Assembly (NCBI GenBank): GCA_030144965.1 | Contig: JAMPUU010000024.1 | Coordinates: 310,001-374,000, forward strand | DNA from: Nitrospira sp. BO4 | Lineage (GTDB): Bacteria; Nitrospirota; Nitrospiria; Nitrospirales; Nitrospiraceae | Reading direction: 5' to 3' | Length of the DNA: 64,000 bases | In this document: in pieces, positions 40,331 through 49,125 of the stretch | Layout of the letters: each line of letters opens with the position of its first letter | Numbering within the stretch: position 1 is the first letter of the stretch | Notes under the pieces: model-generated | Seen by the model: the letters and a program-made list of their open reading frames with translations, nothing else | Told to the model about the DNA's origin: nothing | Databases searched by the model: none | Made by a program: the position numbers and the translations under genes

Positions 40331-41605
40331 CTAGTAGGGATGAAAGATGGGAAACTTGGCGCACAACGCTTTGGCCTGTGTGCGAACTTCTTCGAGCACC
40401 GCCGGGTCCTGCCGGTGTTGAAGGACGCGGTCGACTAAGTCGACGATCTGCTTCATTTCCGATTCACGCATCCCGCGCGTCGACACGATCGGCGACCCCA
40501 AGCGGATACCGCTGGCTACGGCGGGTGGCTTCTCATCATACGGAACGGCGTTCTTATTGACGATAATCCCTGCCGTATCGAGGGCGGCATCCGCCTCTTT
40601 CCCGGTGATCCCCTTGTTCGTGAGGTTCAGCAGCATCAGGTGCGTATCCGTTCCGCCGGAGACGATCTTGTAGCCGCGATCGACGAATTCTCTCGCCAGG
40701 GCTTTCGCATTGGTGAGTACTTGCTGCTGATAGCGCTTGAATGCCGGCGACAACGCCTCCTTGAAGGCGACCGCCTTGGCGGCGATCACATGCATCAATG
40801 GTCCGCCCTGTAGACCCGGAAACACCAGTTTATCGACAGCCTTCGCATGCTCGGTCTTACACATCGTGACGCCCCCGCGCGGACCGCGCAATGTCTTATG
40901 GGTCGTCGTCGTGACAAAGTCTGCATAGGGAACGGGATTCGGATGAAGCCCTGCCGCAATGAGCCCGGCGATATGGGCGATATCGACCAGCAGATAGGCT
41001 CCCACCGATTTGGCGATCTGTTGGAATCGAGGGAAATCCAGCACACGGGCATAGGCACTGGCTCCGACCACGATCATCCTGGGGCGGCATTCTTCCGCGA
41101 TCTTTTGGACGGCATCATAGTCGATGGTTTCGGTCTGGCGATCAACACCATACGAGAAGACACGGAAAAGAAGACCGGAGAAGTTGACTTTGCTCCCATG
41201 CGTAAGGTGTCCACCCTGGGCAAGGTCCATTCCAAGAATGGTATCCCCCGCCTTCAGAACCGACAAATATGCCGCCATGTTGGCCTGCGAACCGGAATGC
41301 GGCTGCACATTGACGTGTTCGGCCCCGAAAATGTCTTTACATCGCTGAATCGCCAGATCTTCCACTGTGTCGGCATGCTGACACCCGCCGTAGTATCGCT
41401 TGCCGGGATACCCTTCGGCATACTTATTAGTGAGCAAGGACCCTTGCGCCGCCAGGACGGCGGGGCTGGCAAAATTTTCCGACGCAATCAACAGCAGTTT
41501 CTCACGCTGCCGAACTTCTTCCGCCTCGATCGCAGCACAGACTTCAGGATCTGCGGTTTTCAGCGCATCCCATGAACCGATTGCATCGCCAACCATCTTT
41601 TCCAT
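40331..41605 (-). CDS. glyA: Serine hydroxymethyltransferase
   Basis: A PLP enzyme converting serine and tetrahydrofolate to glycine and methylene-tetrahydrofolate. The PLP-binding Lys is in [14 protein letters not shown]. Other family blocks are [24 protein letters not shown] and [13 protein letters not shown]. The start is ATG 41605 with AGG about 9 nt upstream; an in-frame TTG at 41611 is less likely. The product is 424 aa. It starts 11 nt after rplI and is followed by nrdR. It supplies one-carbon units that FtcD (at 60.9 kb) also feeds. Confidence 0.97.
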   Translation of the reverse strand: MEKMVGDAIGSWDALKTADPEVCAAIEAEEVRQREKLLLIASENFASPAVLAAQGSLLTNKYAEGYPGKRYYGGCQHADTVEDLAIQRCKDIFGAEHVNVQPHSGSQANMAAYLSVLKAGDTILGMDLAQGGHLTHGSKVNFSGLLFRVFSYGVDRQTETIDYDAVQKIAEECRPRMIVVGASAYARVLDFPRFQQIAKSVGAYLLVDIAHIAGLIAAGLHPNPVPYADFVTTTTHKTLRGPRGGVTMCKTEHAKAVDKLVFPGLQGGPLMHVIAAKAVAFKEALSPAFKRYQQQVLTNAKALAREFVDRGYKIVSGGTDTHLMLLNLTNKGITGKEADAALDTAGIIVNKNAVPYDEKPPAVASGIRLGSPIVSTRGMRESEMKQIVDLVDRVLQHRQDPAVLEEVRTQAKALCAKFPIFHPY

Positions 41606-41615
41606 GTTCAAATAC

Positions 41616-42083
41616 CTACGCTGAAACTTCTTCAGGCTCTTGTTTCTTCACCACGCGAACCGTCACCGTCGCCGTCACATCTCTGGGCATCTTGATCGGC
41701 ACCGCCACCGTGCCGAGTTCCTTGATCGGATGCGCCAGCTGAATCTTGCGGCGATCCACCGTCACGCCTTGGGCGGCCAATCCTTCAGCGATGTCTTTGC
41801 CCGTGACGGAACCGAACATCTTGTCGTCCTTGCCGACTTGCGCCTCAATCGTCAGCTCAACCGCCGATACCTTCTTGGCAAAGGACTCGATCTCCAGCTT
41901 TTCCTTCTTGGCCTTCTCAGCGGCCACTCGCTTGACGTGTTCGAACGCCTTAATGCTACGGCCATCGGCCTCAACCGCCTTGCGGCGCGGTAACAGATAA
42001 TTTCGTGCAAACCCATCAGCGACGTTGATGAGATCCCCGAGATGTCCCACCCCGTCCATGGTCTCTTGAAGAATGACTTTCAT
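41616..42083 (-). CDS. rplI: 50S ribosomal protein L9
   Basis: The 155-aa product has the typical N-terminal domain [17 protein letters not shown] and [13 protein letters not shown], a long connecting helix rich in Lys/Ala/Glu, and the C-terminal domain ([13 protein letters not shown]). It is the first gene of the rplI-glyA-nrdR set visible here. Confidence 0.96.
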   Translation of the reverse strand: MKVILQETMDGVGHLGDLINVADGFARNYLLPRRKAVEADGRSIKAFEHVKRVAAEKAKKEKLEIESFAKKVSAVELTIEAQVGKDDKMFGSVTGKDIAEGLAAQGVTVDRRKIQLAHPIKELGTVAVPIKMPRDVTATVTVRVVKKQEPEEVSA

Positions 42084-42166
42084 ACCCCTACTCCTTCACA
42101 TGATAAAGAGTGCGAGGATACTGACCTGATTGTGAAATGTCAATTCTTGGGTAATCCTTGAAGGAG

Positions 42167-43357
42167 CTAGCGGATCACACTGAGCGATCGTCCCACCCGC
42201 GCAAACGCCTCCACGGCTTGCTTGAGCTGATCGGTCGTATGGGCAGCCGACATTTGAGTCCTGATCCTTGCCTGCCCTAGCGGCACCACCGGATAACTGA
42301 ACCCGACGACATAGACTCCTTCTTTCAGTAACGCTTCCGCCATAGACGCGGCCAGGATGGCATCACCTAACATCACGGGGATGATCGGATGCTCCCCAGG
42401 AACGAGCCTGAAACCAAGGGAAGCCAGCTGTTCCCGGAAAAAGGCGGCATTGGCGCAAATGCTTTCCCTGAGATGGTCGCCTTGCTTCACCAGATCCAGG
42501 GCACACAATGCACCCGCCGCGACGGGAGGGGGAAGCGCATTCGAAAACAGATAGGGCCTCGACCGTTGGCGCAGCAGCTCGACCACCTCGGCCTTCCCGG
42601 ATGTAAATCCGCCGGTCGCGCCGCCGAGTGTCTTCCCCAATGTGCTGGTGACGATCTCGATTCTGTCGGCGACCCCGAAATGAGCCGGTGTGCCCCGTCC
42701 CTTGGGGCCGAGGACCCCGGTCGCATGACTGTCATCGACCACCACCGCCGCATCGTACCGTTCCGCAAGCTCCACGATCTGATCCAATTTGGCCAGATCG
42801 CCATCCATCGAGAACACGCCATCGGTTGCGATCAGCCGCAGGCGGCAGTCACTCGATTCCTGCAGCCGAGCTTCAAGTTCTGCCATGTTGGAATGGGCAT
42901 ACCGGAAACGTTTGGCCTTGCACAGTCTGATGCCGTCGATGAGGCTGGCATGATTCAACGCATCACTGATGACGGCATCCTGCTCATCCAACAAGACTTC
43001 GAACAATCCTCCATTCGCATCAAAGCACGAACTGTATAGGATCGAGTCCTCGGTGCCGAGAAATTCACTGATGGCCTGTTCCAGCTGTTTGTGCAGATCT
43101 TGCGTGCCGCAGATGAACCGCACTGAAGCCATACCATAACCATACGTTTCCAGCCCTTTGCGGGCGGCTTGCACAATGGCGGGGTGATTGGCCAATCCCA
43201 GATAATTATTCGCGCAGAGATTCAGCACGTGGCCTTGCGCCACTCTGATGTCGGCACCCTGCGGACTCAACAATCGACGTTCGACCTTATAGAGACCGCG
43301 GGCTCTGATATCGGTTAGTTGAGTTTGGAGAGACGCTTTAAGTGAGCTATACGCCAT
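42167..43357 (-). CDS. kbl: 2-amino-3-ketobutyrate CoA ligase (glycine C-acetyltransferase)
   Basis: A PLP enzyme of the alpha-oxoamine synthase family that cleaves 2-amino-3-ketobutyrate to glycine and acetyl-CoA. The PLP Lys is in [13 protein letters not shown]. Other blocks are [29 protein letters not shown] and [17 protein letters not shown]. The length of 396 aa is typical. It follows tdh on the same strand by 63 nt; together they degrade threonine. Confidence 0.96.
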   Translation of the reverse strand: MAYSSLKASLQTQLTDIRARGLYKVERRLLSPQGADIRVAQGHVLNLCANNYLGLANHPAIVQAARKGLETYGYGMASVRFICGTQDLHKQLEQAISEFLGTEDSILYSSCFDANGGLFEVLLDEQDAVISDALNHASLIDGIRLCKAKRFRYAHSNMAELEARLQESSDCRLRLIATDGVFSMDGDLAKLDQIVELAERYDAAVVVDDSHATGVLGPKGRGTPAHFGVADRIEIVTSTLGKTLGGATGGFTSGKAEVVELLRQRSRPYLFSNALPPPVAAGALCALDLVKQGDHLRESICANAAFFREQLASLGFRLVPGEHPIIPVMLGDAILAASMAEALLKEGVYVVGFSYPVVPLGQARIRTQMSAAHTTDQLKQAVEAFARVGRSLSVIR

Positions 43358-43420
43358 GGTCCGTTGCCGACATGGAGTAGACGCTACGCGAAAGATCCGG
43401 AAGGCCTGCCGGCTGACCGG

Positions 43421-44455
43421 TTAAGGGAACAAGACGACTTTGCCGCACTGGCCGGACTGGATCAATTCAAAGCCGGTCGCAAACTCGCGCAATGGAAATG
43501 AATGGGTGACGACCGGACGAATATCGAGACCCGCTTTAAACAGTCCTGCCAACCGGTACCACGTGCCGAAAAGACGACGGCCGGTGATTCCATAGACGCG
43601 GATGCCCTTGAAAATAATTTCGTTCGGCAGATCGAAGCACACCGAACCGGTCGGAATGCCGAACAGAGTCACTCGCCCCCCGTTCTTCACTGCGCGGAAG
43701 GCCTGGTGCAAGGCCGTGGGATTCCCTGACATTTCCAGCGCCGCATCCACCCCTTCACCGCCCGTCATATCGAGGATCGCTGCCTCCACTCGTTCCGCTG
43801 ACTCCGTCTTCGCATTGAGAACATGATCCACGCCGACTTGCTTCGCCAACCCAAGGCGATAGTCGCTGACATCGGACGCAATAATTGTGGCGGCGCCGGC
43901 GGTTCGCGCGACCGCAGCGGCAAAGAGGCCCGTCGGACCACATCCCGTGATCAACACCGTATGACCGGTGAGATCTTCAGCAAGCGCCGCGTCAACCGCA
44001 TTCCCGAGAGGTTCCTGCACACAAGCCAACTCCGGAGGGATTCCCGAATCCGTGTGCCACAGAACACCCTCAGGCAAGACGACATACTCTGCGTAGGACC
44101 CGTCTCGGTCGACCCCGAGAATCTTATAATTCTTGCACACGTGCGCCTGTCCCGTCCGGCACTGGAAGCACGCTCCACAGGTCAGGTGCGACTCGGCCGC
44201 GACGTAATCACCGACCTTGACGAGAGAAACCTCACGCCCAACCTCCACGACGTGGCCGCACAATTCATGGCCGATGATGCGTGGAGGCTGGATACGCTTC
44301 TGCGCCCATTCGTCCCACCGGTAGATATGCGCATCGGTTCCACACAATGACGTGGCGGCTACTTTCACGACAGCATCATGTGGACCAGGGGTCGGATCAG
44401 CCCAATCCCTCAGGGTTAAACCCGGTCCTGCGGCAATCTTGACGAGTGCTTGCAC
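43421..44455 (-). CDS. tdh: L-threonine 3-dehydrogenase
   Basis: A zinc- and NAD-dependent medium-chain dehydrogenase making 2-amino-3-ketobutyrate from threonine. The catalytic zinc region has CGTDAHIY and GHELCGHVVEVG, the structural zinc site is CGACFQCRTGQAHVC, and the NAD-binding motif is TGCGPTGLFAAAVA. The length of 344 aa matches Tdh. It is adjacent to kbl, which makes the assignment secure. The next gene is divergent. Confidence 0.95.
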   Translation of the reverse strand: MQALVKIAAGPGLTLRDWADPTPGPHDAVVKVAATSLCGTDAHIYRWDEWAQKRIQPPRIIGHELCGHVVEVGREVSLVKVGDYVAAESHLTCGACFQCRTGQAHVCKNYKILGVDRDGSYAEYVVLPEGVLWHTDSGIPPELACVQEPLGNAVDAALAEDLTGHTVLITGCGPTGLFAAAVARTAGAATIIASDVSDYRLGLAKQVGVDHVLNAKTESAERVEAAILDMTGGEGVDAALEMSGNPTALHQAFRAVKNGGRVTLFGIPTGSVCFDLPNEIIFKGIRVYGITGRRLFGTWYRLAGLFKAGLDIRPVVTHSFPLREFATGFELIQSGQCGKVVLFP

Positions 44456-44545
44456 GAACCTATTCTATACTAACTCCATCGGTTCGACACATAGGTTTAG
44501 GGAAAGAACGGGTTGCGCGGACCTCCCGACGATGAGTAGGATGCC

Positions 44546-45544
44546 ATGACCATGGTTCATCCGGCTATTACCCGTCTGATCTTGGCTTCCGGCGTTCCGA
44601 TCGTTGTATTGAGCCTCGCGCTTCTTCAGGACGACGCGCGAGCAGACTCTCGGCCTGTGGCGTCTCAGGCATTTTCTTCCGGAAAACGATGGGTCACGTT
44701 CGATTTCGCCGGTTCGAATCACTCCGGGGATATCCAACTCGGCCAACCGCTCGAATTGTCGATTACACTCGGCGGAGTCGCCCAGGGCCATGCGCCGTTG
44801 GTCGCCATCTGTGAATCAAGCCATTTCCAGTTACAGGTCGTGACATTTACACCCGATCCTTCATCCATGGTGATGAAGGCAACTACGACCCTTGAACCCG
44901 TTCCACCAACCCAACTGTCGGTGAACCCGAACATTTCACGGATACAATTCACATTCGCCAGATCCAATGAAAAGAAGTTCGAACGGATCATGACACGCAT
45001 CGTGTACGTCACGTTGGAACCACCGGAACTACCTAGTCGCGCCAAGGAGCCGTCGCCGCTCGATCAAGATGAATCGAGCGCAAGCGATTTGGCCACGGAC
45101 CAAGCTGAACCACTGCCGGCCGCTATTCCATTGGCCAGCGGGCCGGTGATTGAAGAAGATCTCCTGCCGCCCCCCTCAGCGGAACAGCCGCAATCCTATT
45201 GGCACCGAGTGAGCCACCTCGTCAGCCGAAGCTGGAGTCATACCGTGCGCCGAGTCCGCCACTCCCCGTCCAGCGAGACCGTGCATGTACGATTTCGGCT
45301 CTATCCCGGTGGACGAGCCCAGTTGATCCAGATTGAAAAAGGATCCGGGGCTCGTGAGATTGATGAAGCCGGTATCCATGCCATCCTCCACGCGCAACCA
45401 TTTCCGGTGTTTCCCCAGGATTTGGGATCGGAGCCCATCGATGTCCACGTGCTGATGAAGACAGAGGCGAAGGGAGGACAGGGATCTCGTGCGGTCATCA
45501 ACCCTGAGAAACCTCGCCCAACTTCGAGATTGCTGAAGAAATGA
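44546..45544 (+). CDS. Secreted protein with TonB_C-like C-terminus
   Basis: The 332-aa product has an N-terminal signal or anchor segment (LILASGVPIVVLSLALLQ), an unrecognised beta-rich region of about 140 residues, and an acidic, Pro-rich linker. The C-terminal ~80 residues (VRFRLYPGGRAQLIQIEKGSGAREIDEAG) have the pattern of a TonB C-terminal or energy-transducer domain. It lacks the long Pro-Glu/Pro-Lys span of a true TonB. No ExbB/ExbD genes are nearby. It is followed 40 nt later by the YceI gene. Confidence 0.65.
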   Translation: MTMVHPAITRLILASGVPIVVLSLALLQDDARADSRPVASQAFSSGKRWVTFDFAGSNHSGDIQLGQPLELSITLGGVAQGHAPLVAICESSHFQLQVVTFTPDPSSMVMKATTTLEPVPPTQLSVNPNISRIQFTFARSNEKKFERIMTRIVYVTLEPPELPSRAKEPSPLDQDESSASDLATDQAEPLPAAIPLASGPVIEEDLLPPPSAEQPQSYWHRVSHLVSRSWSHTVRRVRHSPSSETVHVRFRLYPGGRAQLIQIEKGSGAREIDEAGIHAILHAQPFPVFPQDLGSEPIDVHVLMKTEAKGGQGSRAVINPEKPRPTSRLLKK

Positions 45545-45584
45545 CCCATCGTTCACAGAGGCTGCGATACCGAAAGGGGCAGAT

Positions 45585-46196
45585 ATGAAGATCGGTGAGA
45601 GATGGATGCGGGGAGTCGTGATCACGGGATTGTTGACGCTCCTCCCGCTAGGCGTCGAGGCGGAAACGACTCACTGGGATATCGACCCGGATCATTCGGC
45701 GATTGAGTTCCGTGTCGCCCATATGGTGGTGTCAAGGACATCGGGGCGGTTCATGAACTACCGTGGATTTGTCGAGATGGACGCGGACGCCAAAACCTTC
45801 AAAGCCATTGAAGCCACGATCACCGCCGAGTCGATCAACACAAACCACGAAAAACGCGACGCGCATCTCCGCACTGCCGATTTCTTGGACGTCAAACAGT
45901 TTCCGACGATAACGTACAAGATGAAGCAGTACCAGAAACAGGGAGACACCTACACGGTAATCGGTCACTTCACCCTGCGTGGCGTGACCAAAGAGGTCAC
46001 GCTCGTTGGAACCTTCAATGGTGTGACCAAAGATCCCTGGGGCAACACCCGAGCCGGATTCACCGCTCAGGGAAAGCTGAACCGCAAAGAGTTCGGCATG
46101 ATTTGGAACAAAACGCTCGACAGCGGCGGACTCGTCGTCGGAGAAGAAGTGGAAATCCGGCTTGATATCGAGTGCATCCAAGCGAACAATCCGTAA
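45585..46196 (+). CDS. YceI-family periplasmic protein
   Basis: The 203-aa product has a signal peptide (VVITGLLTLLPLGVEAE) and a YceI lipocalin-like fold: WDIDPDHSAIEFRVAHMVVSRTSGRF, HLRTADFLDVKQFPTITY, GHFTLRGVTKEVTL and GRKEFGM-like KLNRKEFGMIWN. Family members bind polyisoprenoids or similar amphiphilic lipids in the periplasm. GAAAGGGG lies upstream of the ATG. Confidence 0.92.
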   Translation: MKIGERWMRGVVITGLLTLLPLGVEAETTHWDIDPDHSAIEFRVAHMVVSRTSGRFMNYRGFVEMDADAKTFKAIEATITAESINTNHEKRDAHLRTADFLDVKQFPTITYKMKQYQKQGDTYTVIGHFTLRGVTKEVTLVGTFNGVTKDPWGNTRAGFTAQGKLNRKEFGMIWNKTLDSGGLVVGEEVEIRLDIECIQANNP

Positions 46197-46240
46197 GTGT
46201 TACGAACCGGAAGCCCGCAACTCGAAACTGATAACCCTGA

Positions 46241-47245
46241 ATGACGATGAAAGCGATGGTGCTCAACCATACGAGCGATGTCTCCAGCAGTCCCTTGCAA
46301 CTTCAAGATCGGCCGATTCCTGTTCCGAAGCCTGATCAGGTTCTCGTCAAAGTTCATACCTGTGGAGTCTGTCGGACAGACCTTCACGTGGTCGAGGGAG
46401 AACTTCCCGACATTGCATTGCCCCTGATCCCCGGCCATCAAGCCGTTGGTACGGTGATACAAGTTGGCTCCGAGATCTCTGAGGTCAAGGAGGGGGACCG
46501 TGTGGGGATTGCCTGGCTTCAGGGCACATGTGGACATTGCGCATTCTGCACAAGCGGGCGGGAAAATCTCTGCGTACAGGCGAAGTTTACCGGCTATCAG
46601 GTCGACGGGGGCTATGCCGAGTATGTGGCCGTACCCGCACGATTTGCCTACCCAATCCCGTCGACCTTCTCGGATTATGAAGCGGCGCCCTTGCTCTGTG
46701 CTGGGATCATCGGATATCGCGCCTTGCGTCTCAGCGGCATTCAGCCAGGCCAGCGTTTGGGACTTTATGGATTCGGCGCATCAGCGCATATCGCCATCCA
46801 GATCGCGCGCCACTGGAACTGCCAGGTCTACGTCAGTTCCCTCAAGCCGGAGCATCAGGCTCTGGCAAGACAACTTGGAGCAGTCTGGGTGGGCGGGGCA
46901 ACGGATTCGCCGCCCGATACACTGCACGGGTCGATCATCTTCGCGCCCGCCGGGGAGCTCGTTCCTCGGGCATTACGAGCGCTCGACCGAGGGGGGACCT
47001 TAGCCTTGGCGGGCATTCATATGTCGCCGATTCCCTCGCTGGACTATGATCGTGAAGTGTTCGGCGAGCGGGTGATCCGCAGTGTCACCGCCAACACAAG
47101 ACAGGACGGGCTCGATCTCCTGCGCGAAGCAGCCGCCATCCCTATCAAACCGCATACGATCCGTTTTCCTCTTGAGCAAGCCAACCGCGCGTTGCAAGAG
47201 CTTAAGGCGGGGACCTTCCAGGGAGCGGCGGTTCTCACCATGTGA
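46241..47245 (+). CDS. Zinc-dependent alcohol dehydrogenase
   Basis: A 334-aa medium-chain dehydrogenase. Catalytic zinc ligands lie in CGVCRTDLHV and GHQAVG, with a later Cys in LLCAGIIGYRAL. The structural zinc site is CGHCAFCTSGRENLC, and the NAD(P) motif YGFGASAHIAIQIA is GxGxxx-like. The pattern fits the AdhA/YahK group of alcohol dehydrogenases; the substrate cannot be deduced. The last 44 codons are duplicated, with silent differences, behind the toxin-antitoxin pair downstream. Confidence 0.92.
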   Translation: MTMKAMVLNHTSDVSSSPLQLQDRPIPVPKPDQVLVKVHTCGVCRTDLHVVEGELPDIALPLIPGHQAVGTVIQVGSEISEVKEGDRVGIAWLQGTCGHCAFCTSGRENLCVQAKFTGYQVDGGYAEYVAVPARFAYPIPSTFSDYEAAPLLCAGIIGYRALRLSGIQPGQRLGLYGFGASAHIAIQIARHWNCQVYVSSLKPEHQALARQLGAVWVGGATDSPPDTLHGSIIFAPAGELVPRALRALDRGGTLALAGIHMSPIPSLDYDREVFGERVIRSVTANTRQDGLDLLREAAAIPIKPHTIRFPLEQANRALQELKAGTFQGAAVLTM

Positions 47246-47250
47246 TCGTG
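47120..47250 (+). repeat. adh 3'-end direct repeat, copy 1
   Basis: The last 42 codons of the alcohol dehydrogenase gene plus 5 nt. It matches 47998-48128 over 131 bp with 13 substitutions and no gaps. Twelve of these are synonymous and one changes Arg to His. Confidence 0.92.
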
Positions 47251-47397
47251 ACGTGACTGAATTACCAATGCTGCTGGTTCATCGTCGGAAGCTACCGCAA
47301 GAGCCTGCCGGCAAGCGCTCGAGAGAACGCATCACTCGCATTGAAACAGTAATAGTCGAAAGCGTAGGGGTTTCCACGTCAGATGTTAATGACCTAT

Positions 47398-47426
47398 TTG
47401 ACTATTTTAGCCTGATTGAGTAGAAT
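47398..47426 (+). promoter_or_regulatory. Promoter of the toxin-antitoxin pair
   Basis: TTGACT (47398-47403), 17-nt spacer, TAGAAT (47421-47426). The -10 box ends 6 nt before the antitoxin ATG and no ribosome-binding site fits between, so the transcript is probably leaderless. Confidence 0.7.
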
Positions 47427-47432
47427 GCGCCC

Positions 47433-47705
47433 ATGAAGAAGTCGAACACTGTCCACGCAGAAAACACGGTGACGGCGACTAAGGCCAAGGCGAGTTTCTC
47501 AGCCGTCTTAGCCAAAGCCGGCTATCAGGGGCAGCGGATCGTGATTAAGAAAGGGGCGCGCCCGACCGCCGTAATCCTTGGTTATGATGACTATCAGCGA
47601 TTGGTTGATTTAGAAGATCGTTACGAGTCCGCCCTCCTCACCAAAAGCCTCAAGGACGATCGATTCCTGACCCTCGATGATATGACCAAGCGTCTAGGCC
47701 TGTGA
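47433..47705 (+). CDS. Phd/YefM-family antitoxin
   Basis: A 90-aa protein with the family's N-terminal fold (VTATKAKASFSAVLAKAGYQGQRIVIKKGARPTAVILGYDDYQRLVDL; key block ARPTAVILGYDDY). The C-terminal tail (LDDMTKRLGL) would wrap the toxin. Such antitoxins repress their own promoter. The ATG lies where transcription from the upstream promoter should begin, without a Shine-Dalgarno. Its stop overlaps the toxin start by 4 nt (GTGA). Confidence 0.9.
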   Translation: MKKSNTVHAENTVTATKAKASFSAVLAKAGYQGQRIVIKKGARPTAVILGYDDYQRLVDLEDRYESALLTKSLKDDRFLTLDDMTKRLGL

Positions 47706-47995
47706 GTTATTCGCTCGAGTTCTCAGAGGCCGTTTTCGCGACGCTTGAAGATCTTGGACATTCCGATGCCAAACGGCTCCGCCAGGTCTTTCTCAAGATT
47801 CTTACTCTCCGCCGTACCCCCCGTCCTCCTGACTCCGAACAACTCGCGCATTTCACCTACCGGGGTTTTACTGGATTTCGGGTGACACAGGGAGAATATC
47901 GCATCATCTATGCAATCGATGAAAAGGCTAAGGTGGTGAAAGTGGCCAGGGTCCTGCACCGCGACCGGGATTATCGAGAGCTGGATCGCATTTAA
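47702..47995 (+). CDS. RelE/ParE-family toxin
   Basis: A 97-aa protein starting at GTG 47702, overlapping the antitoxin stop. The pattern SYSLEFSEAVFATLEDL, FTYRGFTGFRVTQGEYRIIYAIDEKAKVVKVARVLHRDRDY is that of the RelE/ParE superfamily (key block GEYRIIYAID). The basic C-terminal residues (HRDRDYREL) resemble RelE-type ribosome-dependent RNases more than gyrase-targeting ParE, but this is uncertain. The stop codon is followed 2 nt later by the second copy of the adh 3' end. Confidence 0.9.
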   Translation: MSYSLEFSEAVFATLEDLGHSDAKRLRQVFLKILTLRRTPRPPDSEQLAHFTYRGFTGFRVTQGEYRIIYAIDEKAKVVKVARVLHRDRDYRELDRI

Positions 47996-47997
47996 TG

Positions 47998-48128
47998 CTG
48001 CGCGAAGCAGCCGCCATTCCTATCAAACCACACACGATCCGCTTCCCTCTTGAACAAGCCAACCACGCGTTGCAGGAGCTCAAGGCCGGGACCTTCCAGG
48101 GAGCCGCGGTCCTCACCATGTGATCGTG
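47998..48128 (+). repeat. adh 3'-end direct repeat, copy 2 (gene fragment)
   Basis: A 131-bp copy of the 3' end of the alcohol dehydrogenase gene, in the same orientation, starting 2 nt after the toxin stop. It has no start codon or upstream gene body. Differences from copy 1 are nearly all at third codon positions, so it looks like a fragment of a diverged functional allele rather than a decaying duplicate. Confidence 0.92.
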
Positions 48129-49125
48129 CGGAACTGGAAGTGATCTTAAAACTGCTCTTTCAAGGTAATCTGGTCAGCCCTTCCTAAGTATTTAACCAAG
48201 TCTATTAATTGACTGCGAGATCAGCAGACCATAAAGAACTGACCTAGAAGAGCACAATCTCTCTCACCCGCTTGCTGTTCAGCGATGTGCAACTAATAGG
48301 CTTGGGTTCTTGACGTTGGTATATATCGGTCCTTGGAGGCAGCCCTTGCTAACGCGGCTGGGCCAGTAATGGGAGGCAATTTCTCTGTAGTGAAGCCCTG
48401 TTCACTTCCGAATTGGATTTCTTTACAGTCCCCAAGTAGTTCACTTTCGATAATGCCACGCCATCCTTTACCTTCCGCATCTCTGGCAGCTTCAAAAACA
48501 AGAGGGGTGAAAGGAGTTCAGATTCACGCAGCCTTCACTTTGATTAGTGTCTCGCCGTAGACTCTGTATATCCCCCCCCTTAATCTCCTTCCCTCGACCA
48601 TTTCTCGAACTCCTCAATTGCCTGGTCCCGTACATCAACATCCACTTCGGATACACCAATATCAACTACTCTCTTTCCGGACAATCTCGCGTTTTTGACT
48701 TATACGGACATGCGTCGCCCGCTCACGGTCGATGATGGGATGTATAGACGCGTTTATAGACGATTACCGTGCGGCATCTTACACAGGCTGGCAAGGCACT
48801 AAATAACCGACCCGAGATACTACGCCCATCGGATATCAGCACAATTTTTTACTAGCCTATTATCCTTACTTTATGATAGTTACTTAAAAATATAACGCTG
48901 GAGCCATACAGCTCTGCCGAACAAGCAAAGTCGTCCTTGTTTCAAAGTGGAGTAAGTGCAGTCGTACAGAATTGCTATCGTTCGCGGCTAACGACTTTGC
49001 AATCTGCGAGCGAGTGGACGAATAGGCCACATGCCTGAAACATAGCCCCCCCGCCGTCCACCTCTCCACACATCATATGGAGCTGAGATTGCAAGAGCCT
49101 CACGTTAAACCAGAAGGAGAATTTC
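48129..49125. other. Gene-poor region after the toxin-antitoxin pair
   Basis: About 1 kb without a convincing intact gene and visibly richer in A/T than its surroundings in places (48840-48900). It holds one decayed coding fragment on the minus strand and the upstream region of the lipoprotein gene at 49126. No transposase, tRNA or att-like sequence was recognised. Confidence 0.6.
48293..48568 (-). pseudogene. Decayed coding fragment
   Basis: Reading the minus strand in one frame gives YRVYGETLIKVKAA, two stop codons, then an open stretch of about 70 residues including TPLVFEAARDAEGKGW, IIESELLGDCKEIQFGSE and LPPITGPAALARAAS, ending at TAG 48295-48293. The composition is protein-like on both sides of the stops, and a GGGAAGGAG site lies just upstream, but no start codon fits. 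Best read as a gene inactivated by nonsense mutations. I do not recognise the family. Confidence 0.4.

Noticed and set aside
47268-47423. Small frame of 51 codons between adh and the toxin-antitoxin pair
   Set aside because: No ribosome-binding site, no recognisable similarity, and it overlaps the toxin-antitoxin promoter.
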